In this document: piece by piece, positions 18,156-26,377 of the stretch
Position numbering within the stretch: position 1 is the stretch's first letter
How the letters are laid out: each line of letters begins with the position of its first letter
Assembly (NCBI GenBank): GCA_009781045.1
Contig: WQYW01000023.1
Location: 1 to 41,936, forward strand
Length of the DNA stretch: 41,936 nt
From: Alphaproteobacteria bacterium
Lineage (GTDB): Bacteria; Pseudomonadota; Alphaproteobacteria; Rhizobiales; Xanthobacteraceae
Direction of reading: 5' to 3'
Made by a program: the position numbers and the translations under genes
The notes under the pieces: model-generated
Database searches by the model: none
What the model saw: only the letters and a program-made list of their open reading frames with translations
Told to the model about the DNA's origin: nothing

Positions 18156-18829
18156 ACCTCCGCTCTCGCCCGCATTTCTTCCAAAAGCGCGGGATCGACA
18201 AGCTGCGACGCAATCGGATGAACATGAACCAGCTTGTCCTCTGCCACCTGCTTGAAGTTCGCCAGCACGGCGGTGGCCATCTTTTGCGAGGGCGCAATCA
18301 CATCAAGTAGCCAATGATGCTCCCCGCTGTTCCAATCTTCGGCCTTGAGCCGGATCGGAAACACCCGCGCCTTGATCTGTTCGCGAATCCTGGCGTCGGC
18401 TTCGTTCGAGACACTGGCCCAGATGGTGATACCGGCGGTTTCCTCCGGCTTGCCCTCGTGTGCGGCGGATTTCGCGATGGCCACGCGGTTACTCAGCATG
18501 GGCGCGATGACGAGATGCAGGACATCGGCCAGCGTCTGGTTACGGTATAGTGGCTGGCCTGCCATGGCCAACACCACCTCACCCATGCTTGCCTGAAGCT
18601 TCGCCCGAAATGCCGCCATCTGCGTCACCACAGCGGGATCCAACGCCTTTGGGGTAGTATCCGTCGCCGAGCCATTTCCCCCAATGCCCATATCAGAAAT
18701 AATACGGAGATTTTGACGGAGTCTGGACTTAAAATGGTCGCACGCGCGCAGCGACGCAACACAAGCAGCTACTATTCCGCAGACAATGAAGGCGGTTCGC
18801 AAAAGGCGCCAAAGCATGCCGTGGGTCAT
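18149..18829 (-). CDS. HlyC-like toxin-activating lysine acyltransferase, membrane-anchored copy
   Basis: HlyC-family enzymes (PF02794) transfer a fatty acid from acyl-ACP to lysines of RTX toxins. Aligned to E. coli HlyC, the segment GQPLYRNQTLADV matches SSPLHRNWPVSLF, placing Tyr95 at the position of catalytic His23. WNSGEHHWLLDVIAP matches WTSGDRKWFIDWIAP and keeps the second catalytic residue as D176. Residues 10-30 form a hydrophobic helix (FIVCGIVAACVASL), which HlyC lacks, so this copy is probably membrane-anchored. It starts two bases after the stop of the second copy (TAG-CC-ATG), so the two are surely cotranscribed. From about residue 58 on it is roughly 85 percent identical to its neighbour by eye. 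No RTX toxin gene is in the window. Activity is doubtful without the histidine. Confidence 0.8.
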   Translation of the reverse strand: MTHGMLWRLLRTAFIVCGIVAACVASLRACDHFKSRLRQNLRIISDMGIGGNGSATDTTPKALDPAVVTQMAAFRAKLQASMGEVVLAMAGQPLYRNQTLADVLHLVIAPMLSNRVAIAKSAAHEGKPEETAGITIWASVSNEADARIREQIKARVFPIRLKAEDWNSGEHHWLLDVIAPSQKMATAVLANFKQVAEDKLVHVHPIASQLVDPALLEEMRARAEVV

Positions 18830-18831
18830 GG

Positions 18832-19476
18832 CTATGCCAACTGCTCACTCGGTTCTTCTGCCGGCCTCACCCGCAATTTTTCCAAGAGCGCAGGATCGAC
18901 AAGCTGCGACGCAATCGGATGAACATGGACCAGCTTGTCCTTCGCCACCCGCTTGAAGTTCGCCAGCACGCCGGTGGCCATCTTCTGCGAGGGCGCAATC
19001 ACATCAAGTAGCCAATGATGCTCCCCGCTGTTCCAATCTTCGGCCTTGAGCCGGATCGCAAACACCCGCGCTTTGATCTGTTCGCGGATCCTGGCTTCGG
19101 CCTCGTCCAACACGCTGGCCCAGATCGCGAAACCGGCGGTTTCCTCCGGACTGCCTTCGTTCACTGCGGATTTCGCGATGGCCACGCGGTTCCTCAGCAT
19201 GGGCGCGATGATGAGATGCAGGACATCGGCCAGCGTCTGGCTGCGGTATCGTGGCAGGCTTGCCAAGGCCAACACCACCTCACCCACGCTTGCCTGCAGC
19301 TTCTCCCGAAATTCCGCCATCTGCGCGACCACAGCGGGATCCAGCGCCTTTGGGGTTGCATCCCTTGCCCGGCCACTGCCCGCAGTGCTCATATCAGACA
19401 TATGCTCGCCATCCTTTGCCTGTTCTCGGTCGGCAACGTTTTCAAGAACCGCCGGTTTGCTCGCCTTCTTCACCAT
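18832..19476 (-). CDS. HlyC-like toxin-activating lysine acyltransferase, soluble copy
   Basis: The ATG at 19476 (MVKKASKPAVLENV) has GAGGA seven bases upstream and is preferred over the ATG at 19515. The 214-residue product has a charged N-terminus without a membrane helix, then the same domain as its partner. LASLPRYRSQTLADV puts Tyr77 at the HlyC His23 position. GFAIWASV, then RLKAEDWNSGE, then HHWLLDVIAPSQ keeps the HlyC Asp92 equivalent as D158. VHVHPIASQLVDPALLEK follows. The family is PF02794; the substrate is unknown because no RTX protein is encoded nearby. It is the first gene of the pair. About 490 bases with no gene separate it from the right-hand 400-bp repeat. The duplicated domain shows this pair arose by tandem duplication, after which the N-termini diverged or were replaced. 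Confidence 0.82.
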   Translation of the reverse strand: MVKKASKPAVLENVADREQAKDGEHMSDMSTAGSGRARDATPKALDPAVVAQMAEFREKLQASVGEVVLALASLPRYRSQTLADVLHLIIAPMLRNRVAIAKSAVNEGSPEETAGFAIWASVLDEAEARIREQIKARVFAIRLKAEDWNSGEHHWLLDVIAPSQKMATGVLANFKRVAKDKLVHVHPIASQLVDPALLEKLRVRPAEEPSEQLA

Positions 19477-20004
19477 GTTCAAGTCCTCAAAGCTCGTTTC
19501 CCGATACCGCCGCAAGATTTCAGATCACATCACAGGAATCGCAGTTGCGAATTGCGAACCCGCGGGCTTGCAATTCTCGCCTATGCAGGGCCGGGCGTAT
19601 ACTCACCCATCTTTCCTGCGCTCCCAGCCATAAGCGCCGCACAAAACAAGACCTATTGGCCGACTACACTCAAGGAAGAGTATGAAGTGTGCAGATTTCG
19701 CTTGTCAAGCACCTTTTGTCAGACACGGCGTCCGAGCATCAACTGGATAACAGTGCGATATGATGTCGATCTGGGTTCACAATACGAAGATCGGATCTGA
19801 AATCACCGTTAAACGTCTAAGCAGCGCAACCGCCAAGCAGCCACAGGGCACAGAACCTGGCTCCCAAGCCCCAAACGACTTCCTCGGCTGAGCTGGGGGG
19901 GGGCGGTGGGGCACCGCTGTCCCGGGTTCACGTTGCGCACACCGAATGCGTATCGAAGTCATGTGCCGCGCGACATCTCTCCGGTGTTCCATGACCTGTT
20001 AGGA
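19477..20004. other. Non-coding leader region upstream of the acyltransferase pair
   Basis: No supported gene. It should contain the promoter of the acyltransferase pair. Composition is less GC-rich around 19640-19800 than in neighbouring genes, with no box that I can assign. A run of ten G lies near 19894-19905. Confidence 0.4.
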
Positions 20005-20399
20005 CGCATCCTCAAAACATTACCCGAAGGCCGACTCGTTCCGCCAGTTCCCTTTCGCACCCCTAATCTGTGAAAGGGCCTTGATCCGCGCAATCGGCAG
20101 CAGCCCGCGCGAGCGCCCCGCCCTTTGCGGCAACACCGGGCTCTCGCCTTTTCGGGCAATGTGCCGCCACGCGCACGCGGGGCCCCCCTTTAATAAGCCT
20201 TCGCTTCCCCGCGGGACCGTGCAGCCGGACCCGAAACGGTTGCTCCGATACCAACCAAATCGTACCTCCAAACATCCGCATTTTAGTTAATTACGCAGGC
20301 TCTGTCGGATTTGGCTGCGCAGCATCGAAGCGTCTTCGCTAAGCGCCCGCCGATGGCCTTGCCTGCGCGCACAGGCAGGAAAATCTGCGCGCTCGAACC
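20005..20399. repeat. About 400-bp direct repeat, copy 2 (partner 17748-18155)
   Basis: This is the same order of conserved blocks as copy 1: ATCCTCAAAACATTACCCGA, CTGTGAAAG, CAGCCGGACCCGAAAC, CCAACCAAATCGTACCTCCA and GCATCGAAGCGTCTTCGCT. Small insertions and deletions separate them. The two copies bracket the acyltransferase genes. No flanking transposase is seen. Confidence 0.85.
20109..20147 (+). terminator. Terminator-like hairpin inside repeat copy 2
   Basis: GCGAGCGCCC pairs with GGGCTCTCGC with a single mismatch and is followed by CTTTTC. It is the counterpart of 17866-17896; base changes in the stem leave the pairing largely intact. Confidence 0.4.
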
Positions 20400-20669
20400 A
20401 CCGCGCGGCGCGCGCTCTCCGTTCTTCCTTTCAACCGCATGCGAAAAGTTTCTGCAGCAAGGATCTGCTTTGATATGGGCTCCGTTAACATCAAGTGAGT
20501 CGCCTTTCAGGAGTCCAAAGCGTTAAGCATTCCTCTTATAAACCACGATGGCGGCGATTTGAAGTTAAAAACGGAGGTGCGAACGAGCGATCGGGCAATA
20601 TATAGTCTGCGTAACGCCCCTCCTCGCAGGGGAGATCCCGATACTGGCAACGCAACAGCAGAGTTTTTG

Positions 20670-21755
20670 ATGAGATTTTCCGCATTGCGACGATGCGAAT
20701 CCGGCTCCGTGCTCACGACCTTCGCAGTCACCACTGTGGCCCTGCTGATTCTGCTCGCCGTCGCCATCGACTTTTCGCGCTGGAATTCCGAGCGCGCCGC
20801 GCTTCAGTCCGCCCTCGACAGCACGGTCCTGGCTGCGGTGAAGGCAGGCCAGACCAACGTCACCTACGCCAACAGCTTTTTCAAGGCCAGCGTCCAGGGC
20901 ACCACCGCGGAAAATCTTATTGATGCCATTCCGACACTGGCCTGCGACACCAAGGACTCGACTTTCAGCTGCACCGCCAACGGCACGGTTCCCACCATGA
21001 CCGTCGGCGCCTTCACCGGCATCAAGAAGCTTCCGCTCAATGTGGTCGCCGCCGCCGGCGCCGGGGGCAGCTCCCAGCAGCCGAACAAGCTGAAATTCAC
21101 CGTCTCGAGGGTGAAAGGCTGGTACTGGAAGAAGGTAACCGTAAATCTGCGCATAAGGGGCGTGTGGACGGAGAAAGCTTCCATCGTCTATCAGCCGACA
21201 GATCGCATGGACAACGGATTTGGCGATACCCGCCAGACCGCCGACGGGAAAACTGCGCTTTGCTCGATGGATTGCCCGCAGATTGATCTCGGCACCGATT
21301 ACGACTCAGCCTATCTGTCGATGAAGGTCTGGACCGACGGCTGCGACGACAAATCGTATGACAAAGGCTTTGCCGCCGCACCGACCAATCCGCCAAACAA
21401 CGTTGTCTGCACATCCGGCAGCAAGTCATCCAATAATGCCGTCTACACCTATACGATCTTTTCCAATAAGGAACCGACACGGGGAGACCCCGGAGCGACC
21501 GTGACCGGCACCCCGATCCACATCTTCGTCAGCAGCAACCAGTTGAAGAGCCTCGACACCTCCGGATCGCTGCTGGCCTTCGTCAATTGCGACACCGATA
21601 TCTCCCAGTCGTGGGAAGACACATTGTTGGGGCCCAAGGATGGCAACCCCCCGTGGGCCTCCCAGGACTTCGTCTTCCGGGTAAGTGCAGAGTGCACTGG
21701 AAATTCGAACTTCAAGCCGAATGTTAACGGTACCGTGGTCAAACTGACGAGGTAG
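20670..21755 (+). CDS. TadG-like Flp pilus assembly protein
   Basis: The 361-residue product from ATG 20670 (MRFSALRRCESGS) has one N-terminal hydrophobic segment (VLTTFAVTTVALLILLAVAI) followed by DFSRWNSERAALQSALDSTVLAA. This is the TadE/G-like N-terminus that anchors minor pseudopilins of Tad/Flp systems. The large C-terminal part should be periplasmic. It contains about seven spaced cysteines, several in pairs such as ALCSMDC and ACDTKDSTFSC, likely disulfides. The usual von Willebrand-like C-terminal domain of long TadG proteins is not evident. A longer frame from 20559 exists but is not protein-like before this Met. It is followed after 6 bases by the TadE gene, so the three genes to 22948 form an operon. 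No TadA, CpaA-F or Flp major pilin gene is in the window. Confidence 0.85.
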   Translation: MRFSALRRCESGSVLTTFAVTTVALLILLAVAIDFSRWNSERAALQSALDSTVLAAVKAGQTNVTYANSFFKASVQGTTAENLIDAIPTLACDTKDSTFSCTANGTVPTMTVGAFTGIKKLPLNVVAAAGAGGSSQQPNKLKFTVSRVKGWYWKKVTVNLRIRGVWTEKASIVYQPTDRMDNGFGDTRQTADGKTALCSMDCPQIDLGTDYDSAYLSMKVWTDGCDDKSYDKGFAAAPTNPPNNVVCTSGSKSSNNAVYTYTIFSNKEPTRGDPGATVTGTPIHIFVSSNQLKSLDTSGSLLAFVNCDTDISQSWEDTLLGPKDGNPPWASQDFVFRVSAECTGNSNFKPNVNGTVVKLTR

Positions 21756-21761
21756 GTCGAT

Positions 21762-22289
21762 ATGACAACTCACCTTTTTCCTCTTCGCCGGAAGGGTCGG
21801 TACCTGGCTCGGGCGAGGCGGTTCCGCGCCAGCACGCGCGGCGCGACTGCAATCGAGTTTGCCATCGTCGCCCCCGTGCTGTTTGTGATGCTCTTCGGCA
21901 TCCTGGAGATTGCATTTTTCTTCTTTGCCGGGGACATTCTTGAAACCGCAACCACGAACGCGTCGCGCAAGCTCATGACCGCGCAGGTCCAGAGCCTGTC
22001 CTCGACCGACGTGTGCAATGAATTGATGGTTCCCGGCCTGTTCGCCTGCGGAAAGCTGCAGGTCAAGGTATCAAGCGCGCGCTGCTTCTCCAGCCTCGTG
22101 GCGTCCTCGGGTACAGCGGGGAGCGGAGCTGCCGGTGACGCGGTGATGGTGGAGACGAGCTATCCGTGGCCCGGGATGGGTGGGCTCGCTCTGGCGCTCG
22201 CCAGTGCTCCAAAAGCCCTTTCCCTGCGTTCCGTTTCGGTGTTCCGCAACCCGCCGGCGGATGCCAATCCAGGTGCGCAGACATGCTGA
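21762..22289 (+). CDS. TadE-like minor pseudopilin
   Basis: The 175-residue protein has a basic N-terminus (RARRFRASTRG), then the TadE motif GATAIEFAIVAPVLFVMLFG with the conserved Glu five residues after the processing Gly, then a helix rich in Phe. The periplasmic part holds cysteines at FACGK and ARCFSS. In Tad systems TadE is processed by the prepilin peptidase and needed for pilus assembly. It begins 6 bases after the TadG-like gene; its stop overlaps the start of the next gene (ATGCTGA). Confidence 0.88.
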   Translation: MTTHLFPLRRKGRYLARARRFRASTRGATAIEFAIVAPVLFVMLFGILEIAFFFFAGDILETATTNASRKLMTAQVQSLSSTDVCNELMVPGLFACGKLQVKVSSARCFSSLVASSGTAGSGAAGDAVMVETSYPWPGMGGLALALASAPKALSLRSVSVFRNPPADANPGAQTC

Positions 22290-22948
22290 CCCGCAACGCA
22301 TTTTTCCCAGGGACAGCATCCGCTCAAGCACGGAATGCCGCCTGGCGGGGCTGGTATGGCGTCATGACATCACGACATCCTGCAACCCTGTTTTCGGGCC
22401 GGCCGATGGCAGCGCTCAGGCGGCTCCGCCAGGAGAAGAGCGGAGTTGCCGCGGTCGAATTCGCCATCATTCTGCCCCTGCTGCTCCTGCTGCTGGTCGG
22501 CGTCTATGACATCTGCGCCGGGGTCGTGGCCTATCGCAAGGCGACGCTTGCGGCACGATCGATCTCCTCGATTATCGCCTCGTCGACAGCGGCGGTGACG
22601 ACGAGTGCCGTCGATGACGCCTTCCGGGCTGCGGGTCTGGTGATGGACAGTCTCACCGGTTCCGAGAACGGACTCTTCATCTACAAGGTGAACGCCGCCA
22701 ATTCCTGCCTCGACTGGTCCTATTCAACACCGGCCGGCCAGCAGGCCGCAGCCAACCCGCCGGATGGCCTGATCCGCAAGGGCGACACCGGCTTTGTGAT
22801 CATGACCAGGGTCACCTATCGCTTCAATCCCATCCCCGACAAACTCTTCGGGGTGTTCGATGCGGCGCTGACACTGACCGGAAACTCCTATGCCCTGCCG
22901 CTGCAGGCAGGGACAGGTTTCACCTATCCGTCGCTCAAGAAGTGCTGA
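22283..22948 (+). CDS. TadE/TadF-like minor pseudopilin
   Basis: The ATG at 22283 overlaps the stop of the preceding TadE gene by the sequence ATGCTGA and gives 221 residues. Later Met codons closer to the motif are also possible starts. The processing region reads QEKSGVAAVEFAIILPLLLL, followed by a helix with an Asp-containing end (GVYDICAGVVAYRKATLAAR). The C-terminal 150 residues are periplasmic and include the paired cysteines NSCLDW and the terminal KKC. Together with its two neighbours it makes a three-gene set of minor pseudopilins. A strong hairpin terminates the operon 38 bases later. Confidence 0.85.
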   Translation: MLTRNAFFPGTASAQARNAAWRGWYGVMTSRHPATLFSGRPMAALRRLRQEKSGVAAVEFAIILPLLLLLLVGVYDICAGVVAYRKATLAARSISSIIASSTAAVTTSAVDDAFRAAGLVMDSLTGSENGLFIYKVNAANSCLDWSYSTPAGQQAAANPPDGLIRKGDTGFVIMTRVTYRFNPIPDKLFGVFDAALTLTGNSYALPLQAGTGFTYPSLKKC

Positions 22949-22985
22949 TGGTGTCGCCGCTGTTGCGGGCAGCGCTCCCATCACC

Positions 22986-23017
22986 GCGCGCCGGGGTTGC
23001 CATCGACCCCGGCGCGC
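22986..23017. terminator. Bidirectional transcription terminator hairpin
   Basis: GCGCGCCGGGG (22986-22996) and CCCCGGCGCGC (23007-23017) form a perfect 11-bp stem with a 10-base loop, followed by CTCCTCTTTC. It lies between the end of the pseudopilin operon and the end of the convergent YiiX-like gene, the expected place for a shared terminator. Confidence 0.75.
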
Positions 23018-23083
23018 ACTCCTCTTTCTGCACCGGGTTTACGCAATCGCACACGCCCGCACGACGAACGCAACAGGCCCTCA

Positions 23084-23809
23084 TCAGAGCGGGAAATTTG
23101 ACCAGATCCGCCTGAAGCGCGGATCTTGTGCAATGCTGGCCGGGCTTACCACTTCCTGTTCGAGGATCTCCTGAAAACAGCGTTCGAAGTCGTAGCCTTC
23201 CGCCTTGCAGCGCGGGTGATTGCGCCAGCGCGCCGCGATCAGCTTCCGGACCAGGGCATTGTCGAAATGCAGGTCCCGGACTTTCTCCCGCCTGCCGATC
23301 GCGATGCCCGCCGCTCCGTAGGCAAGATAAGGCAGTTCGCTGCAATAGATCGCATCGTTATCGAAGGCGAAGAAGATATCATAGGGACGCCCGAGCAGCG
23401 CCCGCGCCGCGGTGATCACGGTGCCCGCCTGTTCGGGTGTCAGCGTGGGGTCACGATAGACCGCCACGCGCCCCAGCACGCCCCTTTGCACCCATGCGCC
23501 AAGCGGAATTTCGCGCAGCTTTGCTCCCGCCTCGATAACAAGGATCCTGCCATGGTCGTTGCGGACAATCCCCATATGCGTGAAGACATTTGCCGTCGCC
23601 GCGAAGATGGCCGCGGACTGACTGCTCTTTGAGGTCTGGAACACGAGGTCGCCGTCTTTGAGCTGCGGCAGACCGTCCCTGGTCTGGAAATCGGGCAACA
23701 CCAGGATAAAGACTGCGGCGAGCAGCACAGCGCGGATTTTCGCGGATCGCAGTCCGCGCCAGGGACGCAAGCGGGAATAGCGACATTGATAATCACCCCG
23801 ATCAGTCAC
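23084..23809 (-). CDS. YiiX/YebB-like NlpC/P60 family cysteine hydrolase
   Basis: The GTG at 23809 is chosen because CAGGAG stands seven bases before it, although the frame is open to an ATG at 23899. The 241-residue product has an N-terminal signal anchor (KIRAVLLAAVFILVLPDF), then a permuted NlpC/P60 (papain-like) fold. LKDGDLVFQTS opens the domain, His78 (FTHMGIV) and Cys156 (AIYCSELPYLAY) are the expected catalytic His and Cys. Members of this family act on peptidoglycan peptides or other amide/ester bonds in the periplasm. The substrate cannot be inferred. It converges on the pseudopilin operon. Confidence 0.85.
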   Translation of the reverse strand: MTDRGDYQCRYSRLRPWRGLRSAKIRAVLLAAVFILVLPDFQTRDGLPQLKDGDLVFQTSKSSQSAAIFAATANVFTHMGIVRNDHGRILVIEAGAKLREIPLGAWVQRGVLGRVAVYRDPTLTPEQAGTVITAARALLGRPYDIFFAFDNDAIYCSELPYLAYGAAGIAIGRREKVRDLHFDNALVRKLIAARWRNHPRCKAEGYDFERCFQEILEQEVVSPASIAQDPRFRRIWSNFPL

Positions 23810-24502
23810 TTTGCGCTCCTGAAGCCGCGCGCGGCTGCACGCAAATTTCGCAGCACGCCACCGCCTCCACTGTGGAAGAGCAGGCGGCGACACAAACACG
23901 GCCTGAGCAGGAAATCCCCGTCACCTCGCCTGGCCGTTGCCCTCCCCTTTGCGTAGAGGAAACGGGCAGGACGCCCGGCGTTGGCGCGCCCCTGCCACAG
24001 CCCCAGTGCCAAAAGAACCTGCGGGCTCGCGGAAGTGCCCCTCCCGGCACGGCCCACGCAAAACCGGCGCCGCCCGAAATGGAACATTGTTCACCATATT
24101 TCATGAAATTGAACGCCGTTCAAGAGCAAAAATGGCACCTTTTTTCCACGGGGGCCCAATTGTCGCTTCCGAAGCGTCCGGTGACAGGGCAATCGTTCTA
24201 TAAATATTTTTCGTGGTTCCCCGCTCCTTCGACCACCGGCGGCCCACCCACCCCGTGCTGCCTGAGATCGCTATGCTTTCAGATATTCGCGCTCTCTTTG
24301 TTCTCCCTCGCTTCGCAAACCCTCAAGTCTTGCGCCGGACCGCTCCATGACGCCGAATTCCCCGGCGAGCGGTTTGCTGATGAACGATTTCCTGCGCCCC
24401 GGTTTTCGGAAGCCTGCGGCTTCACCGCTCGTTTTCCTTAACGGTGCTTTAAAACAAGCTGCGCTAGGCTGACGGCAGTGTTTCTCAGGTTGCGTAAGCG
24501 TC
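23810..24502. other. Divergent intergenic region of about 690 bases
   Basis: No gene is supported on either strand; the open frames here lack motifs and have shadow-like Pro/Arg/Cys composition. It lies between the divergent YiiX-like and DUF2336 genes, so it must include both promoters. The AT-rich stretch around 24190-24215 and CTTAACGGTGC near 24437 are plausible promoter elements but cannot be proved. Confidence 0.4.
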
Positions 24503-25474
24503 ATGACTGCAAAAGCGTCATTTCCCGGGTTTGATGGGTTGATTTCCCCGTCCCGCCGCCAAGGCGTCGACATCCGCCCCAGCCTGTTGTGGATCATTAC
24601 CGATCTCTATGTCCAGAGTAGCCGCCATAACGAGGAGGAGGAGCGCCAGTACACGGAGCTCGCTCTGCGGCTGATCGACCAGGTCGATGACGCCACGCGC
24701 AGCGCGGTCAGGACGCGCCTTGAGTTCTACCCCACGGCACCAGGTCCCGTTATGCAGAAGCTTGGAGAACTACTCGGCGACGACACCTCCTCTCCTTTGA
24801 CGGCGGAGGAAGTTCCCGCGCCCGCAGGCAACAGCGAAGGTGACGTCAGTACATCTGGCGAGACCCCCGCCACGATGGCAATGCAGCCCAGGGATGCCGC
24901 TGAAATCAGCGATATCTTCTTCCGCGCCAAAGGCTGCGAACGCACCCTGATCCTGCAGAAACTGGCGCAGACTCCGCTCCGGGGCGCGAATCCGATTCCC
25001 TCCCTGCGGGCCAGACACGCGATCGAGGCGCTGGAAAAGGCCGCCTACGGTTCCGACGTCGAGACCTTCACCCGCGAACTCGGCGAGAGTCTGATCCTGC
25101 CGGCACGCATCGCCGCGCAGATCGTCGACGATCCCGGCGGGGAAGCGCTCGCGGTGGCGGTGCGCGCCCTCAACATGCCGGGCTATGTCTTTCAGCGCAT
25201 TCTCCTTTTCTTCCGCAAGGAAATCGGCAAATCGGTCAGCGTGGTCTATCGCCTGGCGCGACTCTATGACGCCATGAGCGAGCGTTCCGCTCTGATCATG
25301 CTCGCCGCCTGGCGCGACTCGATCCTGACCACCCAGCGCGGAACCCGGCATCAACCGTCCCTCTACGACAGCGAGCGTCACCGCCCCCGCGCCACCATCG
25401 CCCCCTCTCGCTCAGCCCCATCCGCCGCTCCTGTCCCGCTGCCACGCACGGGAACGCGTGGTGTCGACGGCTGA
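24503..25474 (+). CDS. DUF2336 domain-containing protein
   Basis: The 323-residue protein starts MTAKASFPGFDGLI and shows the helical-repeat DUF2336 layout: LWIITDLYVQS, HNEEEERQYTELALRLIDQVD and TRSAVRTRLEFYP in the N-terminal part. A linker of low complexity (about 92-125) follows, then AAEISDIFFRAKGCERTLILQKL and ARHAIEALEKAAYGSD. The last 45 residues are Pro/Arg/Ser-rich and disordered. No transmembrane segment is predicted, so it is cytoplasmic. The family is largely limited to alphaproteobacteria and has no settled function. The DUF1491 gene faces it tail to tail, 19 bases away. Confidence 0.8.
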   Translation: MTAKASFPGFDGLISPSRRQGVDIRPSLLWIITDLYVQSSRHNEEEERQYTELALRLIDQVDDATRSAVRTRLEFYPTAPGPVMQKLGELLGDDTSSPLTAEEVPAPAGNSEGDVSTSGETPATMAMQPRDAAEISDIFFRAKGCERTLILQKLAQTPLRGANPIPSLRARHAIEALEKAAYGSDVETFTRELGESLILPARIAAQIVDDPGGEALAVAVRALNMPGYVFQRILLFFRKEIGKSVSVVYRLARLYDAMSERSALIMLAAWRDSILTTQRGTRHQPSLYDSERHRPRATIAPSRSAPSAAPVPLPRTGTRGVDG

Positions 25475-25493
25475 CGGCACCGGCGCCGGCACG

Positions 25494-25838
25494 CTAAAGG
25501 CGCGCCAGATCCAGGAAATGCCGTCCGCTCCGATCCTCGATCTCAACGATCCAGACATCGGCGTCGAACCCGATCTCTTTTTCCAGCCTCTGTTCAACCC
25601 TGTCTTCGGACTGCGCCTCGGCACTTGAAGCGACGAAGAAACGATCCACCGGCCTCTCCCCCTCATAGATCGCCTGCGGTGCCGGCATATAGAGCATGGC
25701 ACGACCATCCATCAGCGCTACCTTGACAAAGACCGCCCCCGCATCCTCCGCGCCCCGCCGCCGCACCGCTCCGAACACGCCTTCGCTCTGGCAGCGGCGC
25801 AGATAGGCCGCGACCCAGATTCCTGATTTTATCCGCAC
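25494..25838 (-). CDS. DUF1491 family protein
   Basis: The small 114-residue protein reads MRIKSGIWVAAYLRRCQSEG at its start, then GAVFVKVALMDGRAMLYMPAP. The middle and end contain ERPVDRFFVAS, RLEKEIGFDADVWIVEIED and GRHFLDLA, all features of DUF1491. No signal or membrane segment is seen. The family has no assigned function. It converges with the DUF2336 gene. Confidence 0.82.
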   Translation of the reverse strand: MRIKSGIWVAAYLRRCQSEGVFGAVRRRGAEDAGAVFVKVALMDGRAMLYMPAPQAIYEGERPVDRFFVASSAEAQSEDRVEQRLEKEIGFDADVWIVEIEDRSGRHFLDLARL

Positions 25839-26377
25839 CGATCAAAACCTCATCTCTTCACCGGCCCGCGACAGACGGCCGTCAATTCAGCCTCGCAGCG
25901 ACCAACGCAAAGCCCGTCCTGACAGACAGGCGCGCAGGTCGGAATCCGGATCCCATGCACCCGCCAGATATAGCCCTGCCTACCGGTTGCCAAGACGTTG
26001 CGCTCCTGCGATTTCGCCAGCGCGGCAGGCCGCGGCGCCAGGCCGCGAGCGCCGCCCCGATTGTCCCGATCGAACTGCCCCCGCAAATTCCAGATTCCCT
26101 GGACGCAATTTGCGTCAAAGCGATAGAGGCTGCTGGCATCCCCATTTTGCGAGGTTCGCAATCCACCGCGTTTTCTCCACCGCTGCCGATCCGATCGCGA
26201 CAAGCCGTTATCGCCATCCCCCTTCAGCTCGCGCCCGAAGAGGAGCCATGTGTGAACAGCCCTGCATCCCGGTGCCGCAGCGCGCCTTGTGAAGCTGCGG
26301 CAAACAGGGTAGCGATGCATCAATTCGAGCTCCACCCGCAACGTCTGTGAAGTGTCGCAGGCAGCACAGGGGAAATC
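25839..26377. other. Intergenic stretch of about 540 bases without a supported gene
   Basis: Open frames exist on both strands (the longest is minus 25850-26341, 163 codons with a Cys-rich end), but none matches a family or shows a ribosome-binding site. It could hide a decayed gene upstream of DUF1491. The promoter of the hydrolase at 26378 should lie near its right end. Confidence 0.35.

Noticed and set aside
20559..20669. An N-terminal extension of the TadG-like protein from 20559
   Set aside because: The 37 extra residues are polar and unlike the short basic leader of TadE/G proteins; the Met at 20670 fits the family.
25850..26341. A 163-codon minus-strand frame with a Cys-rich end upstream of DUF1491
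   Set aside because: No ribosome-binding site, no recognisable fold, and competing frames of equal quality; a real small gene here cannot be excluded.
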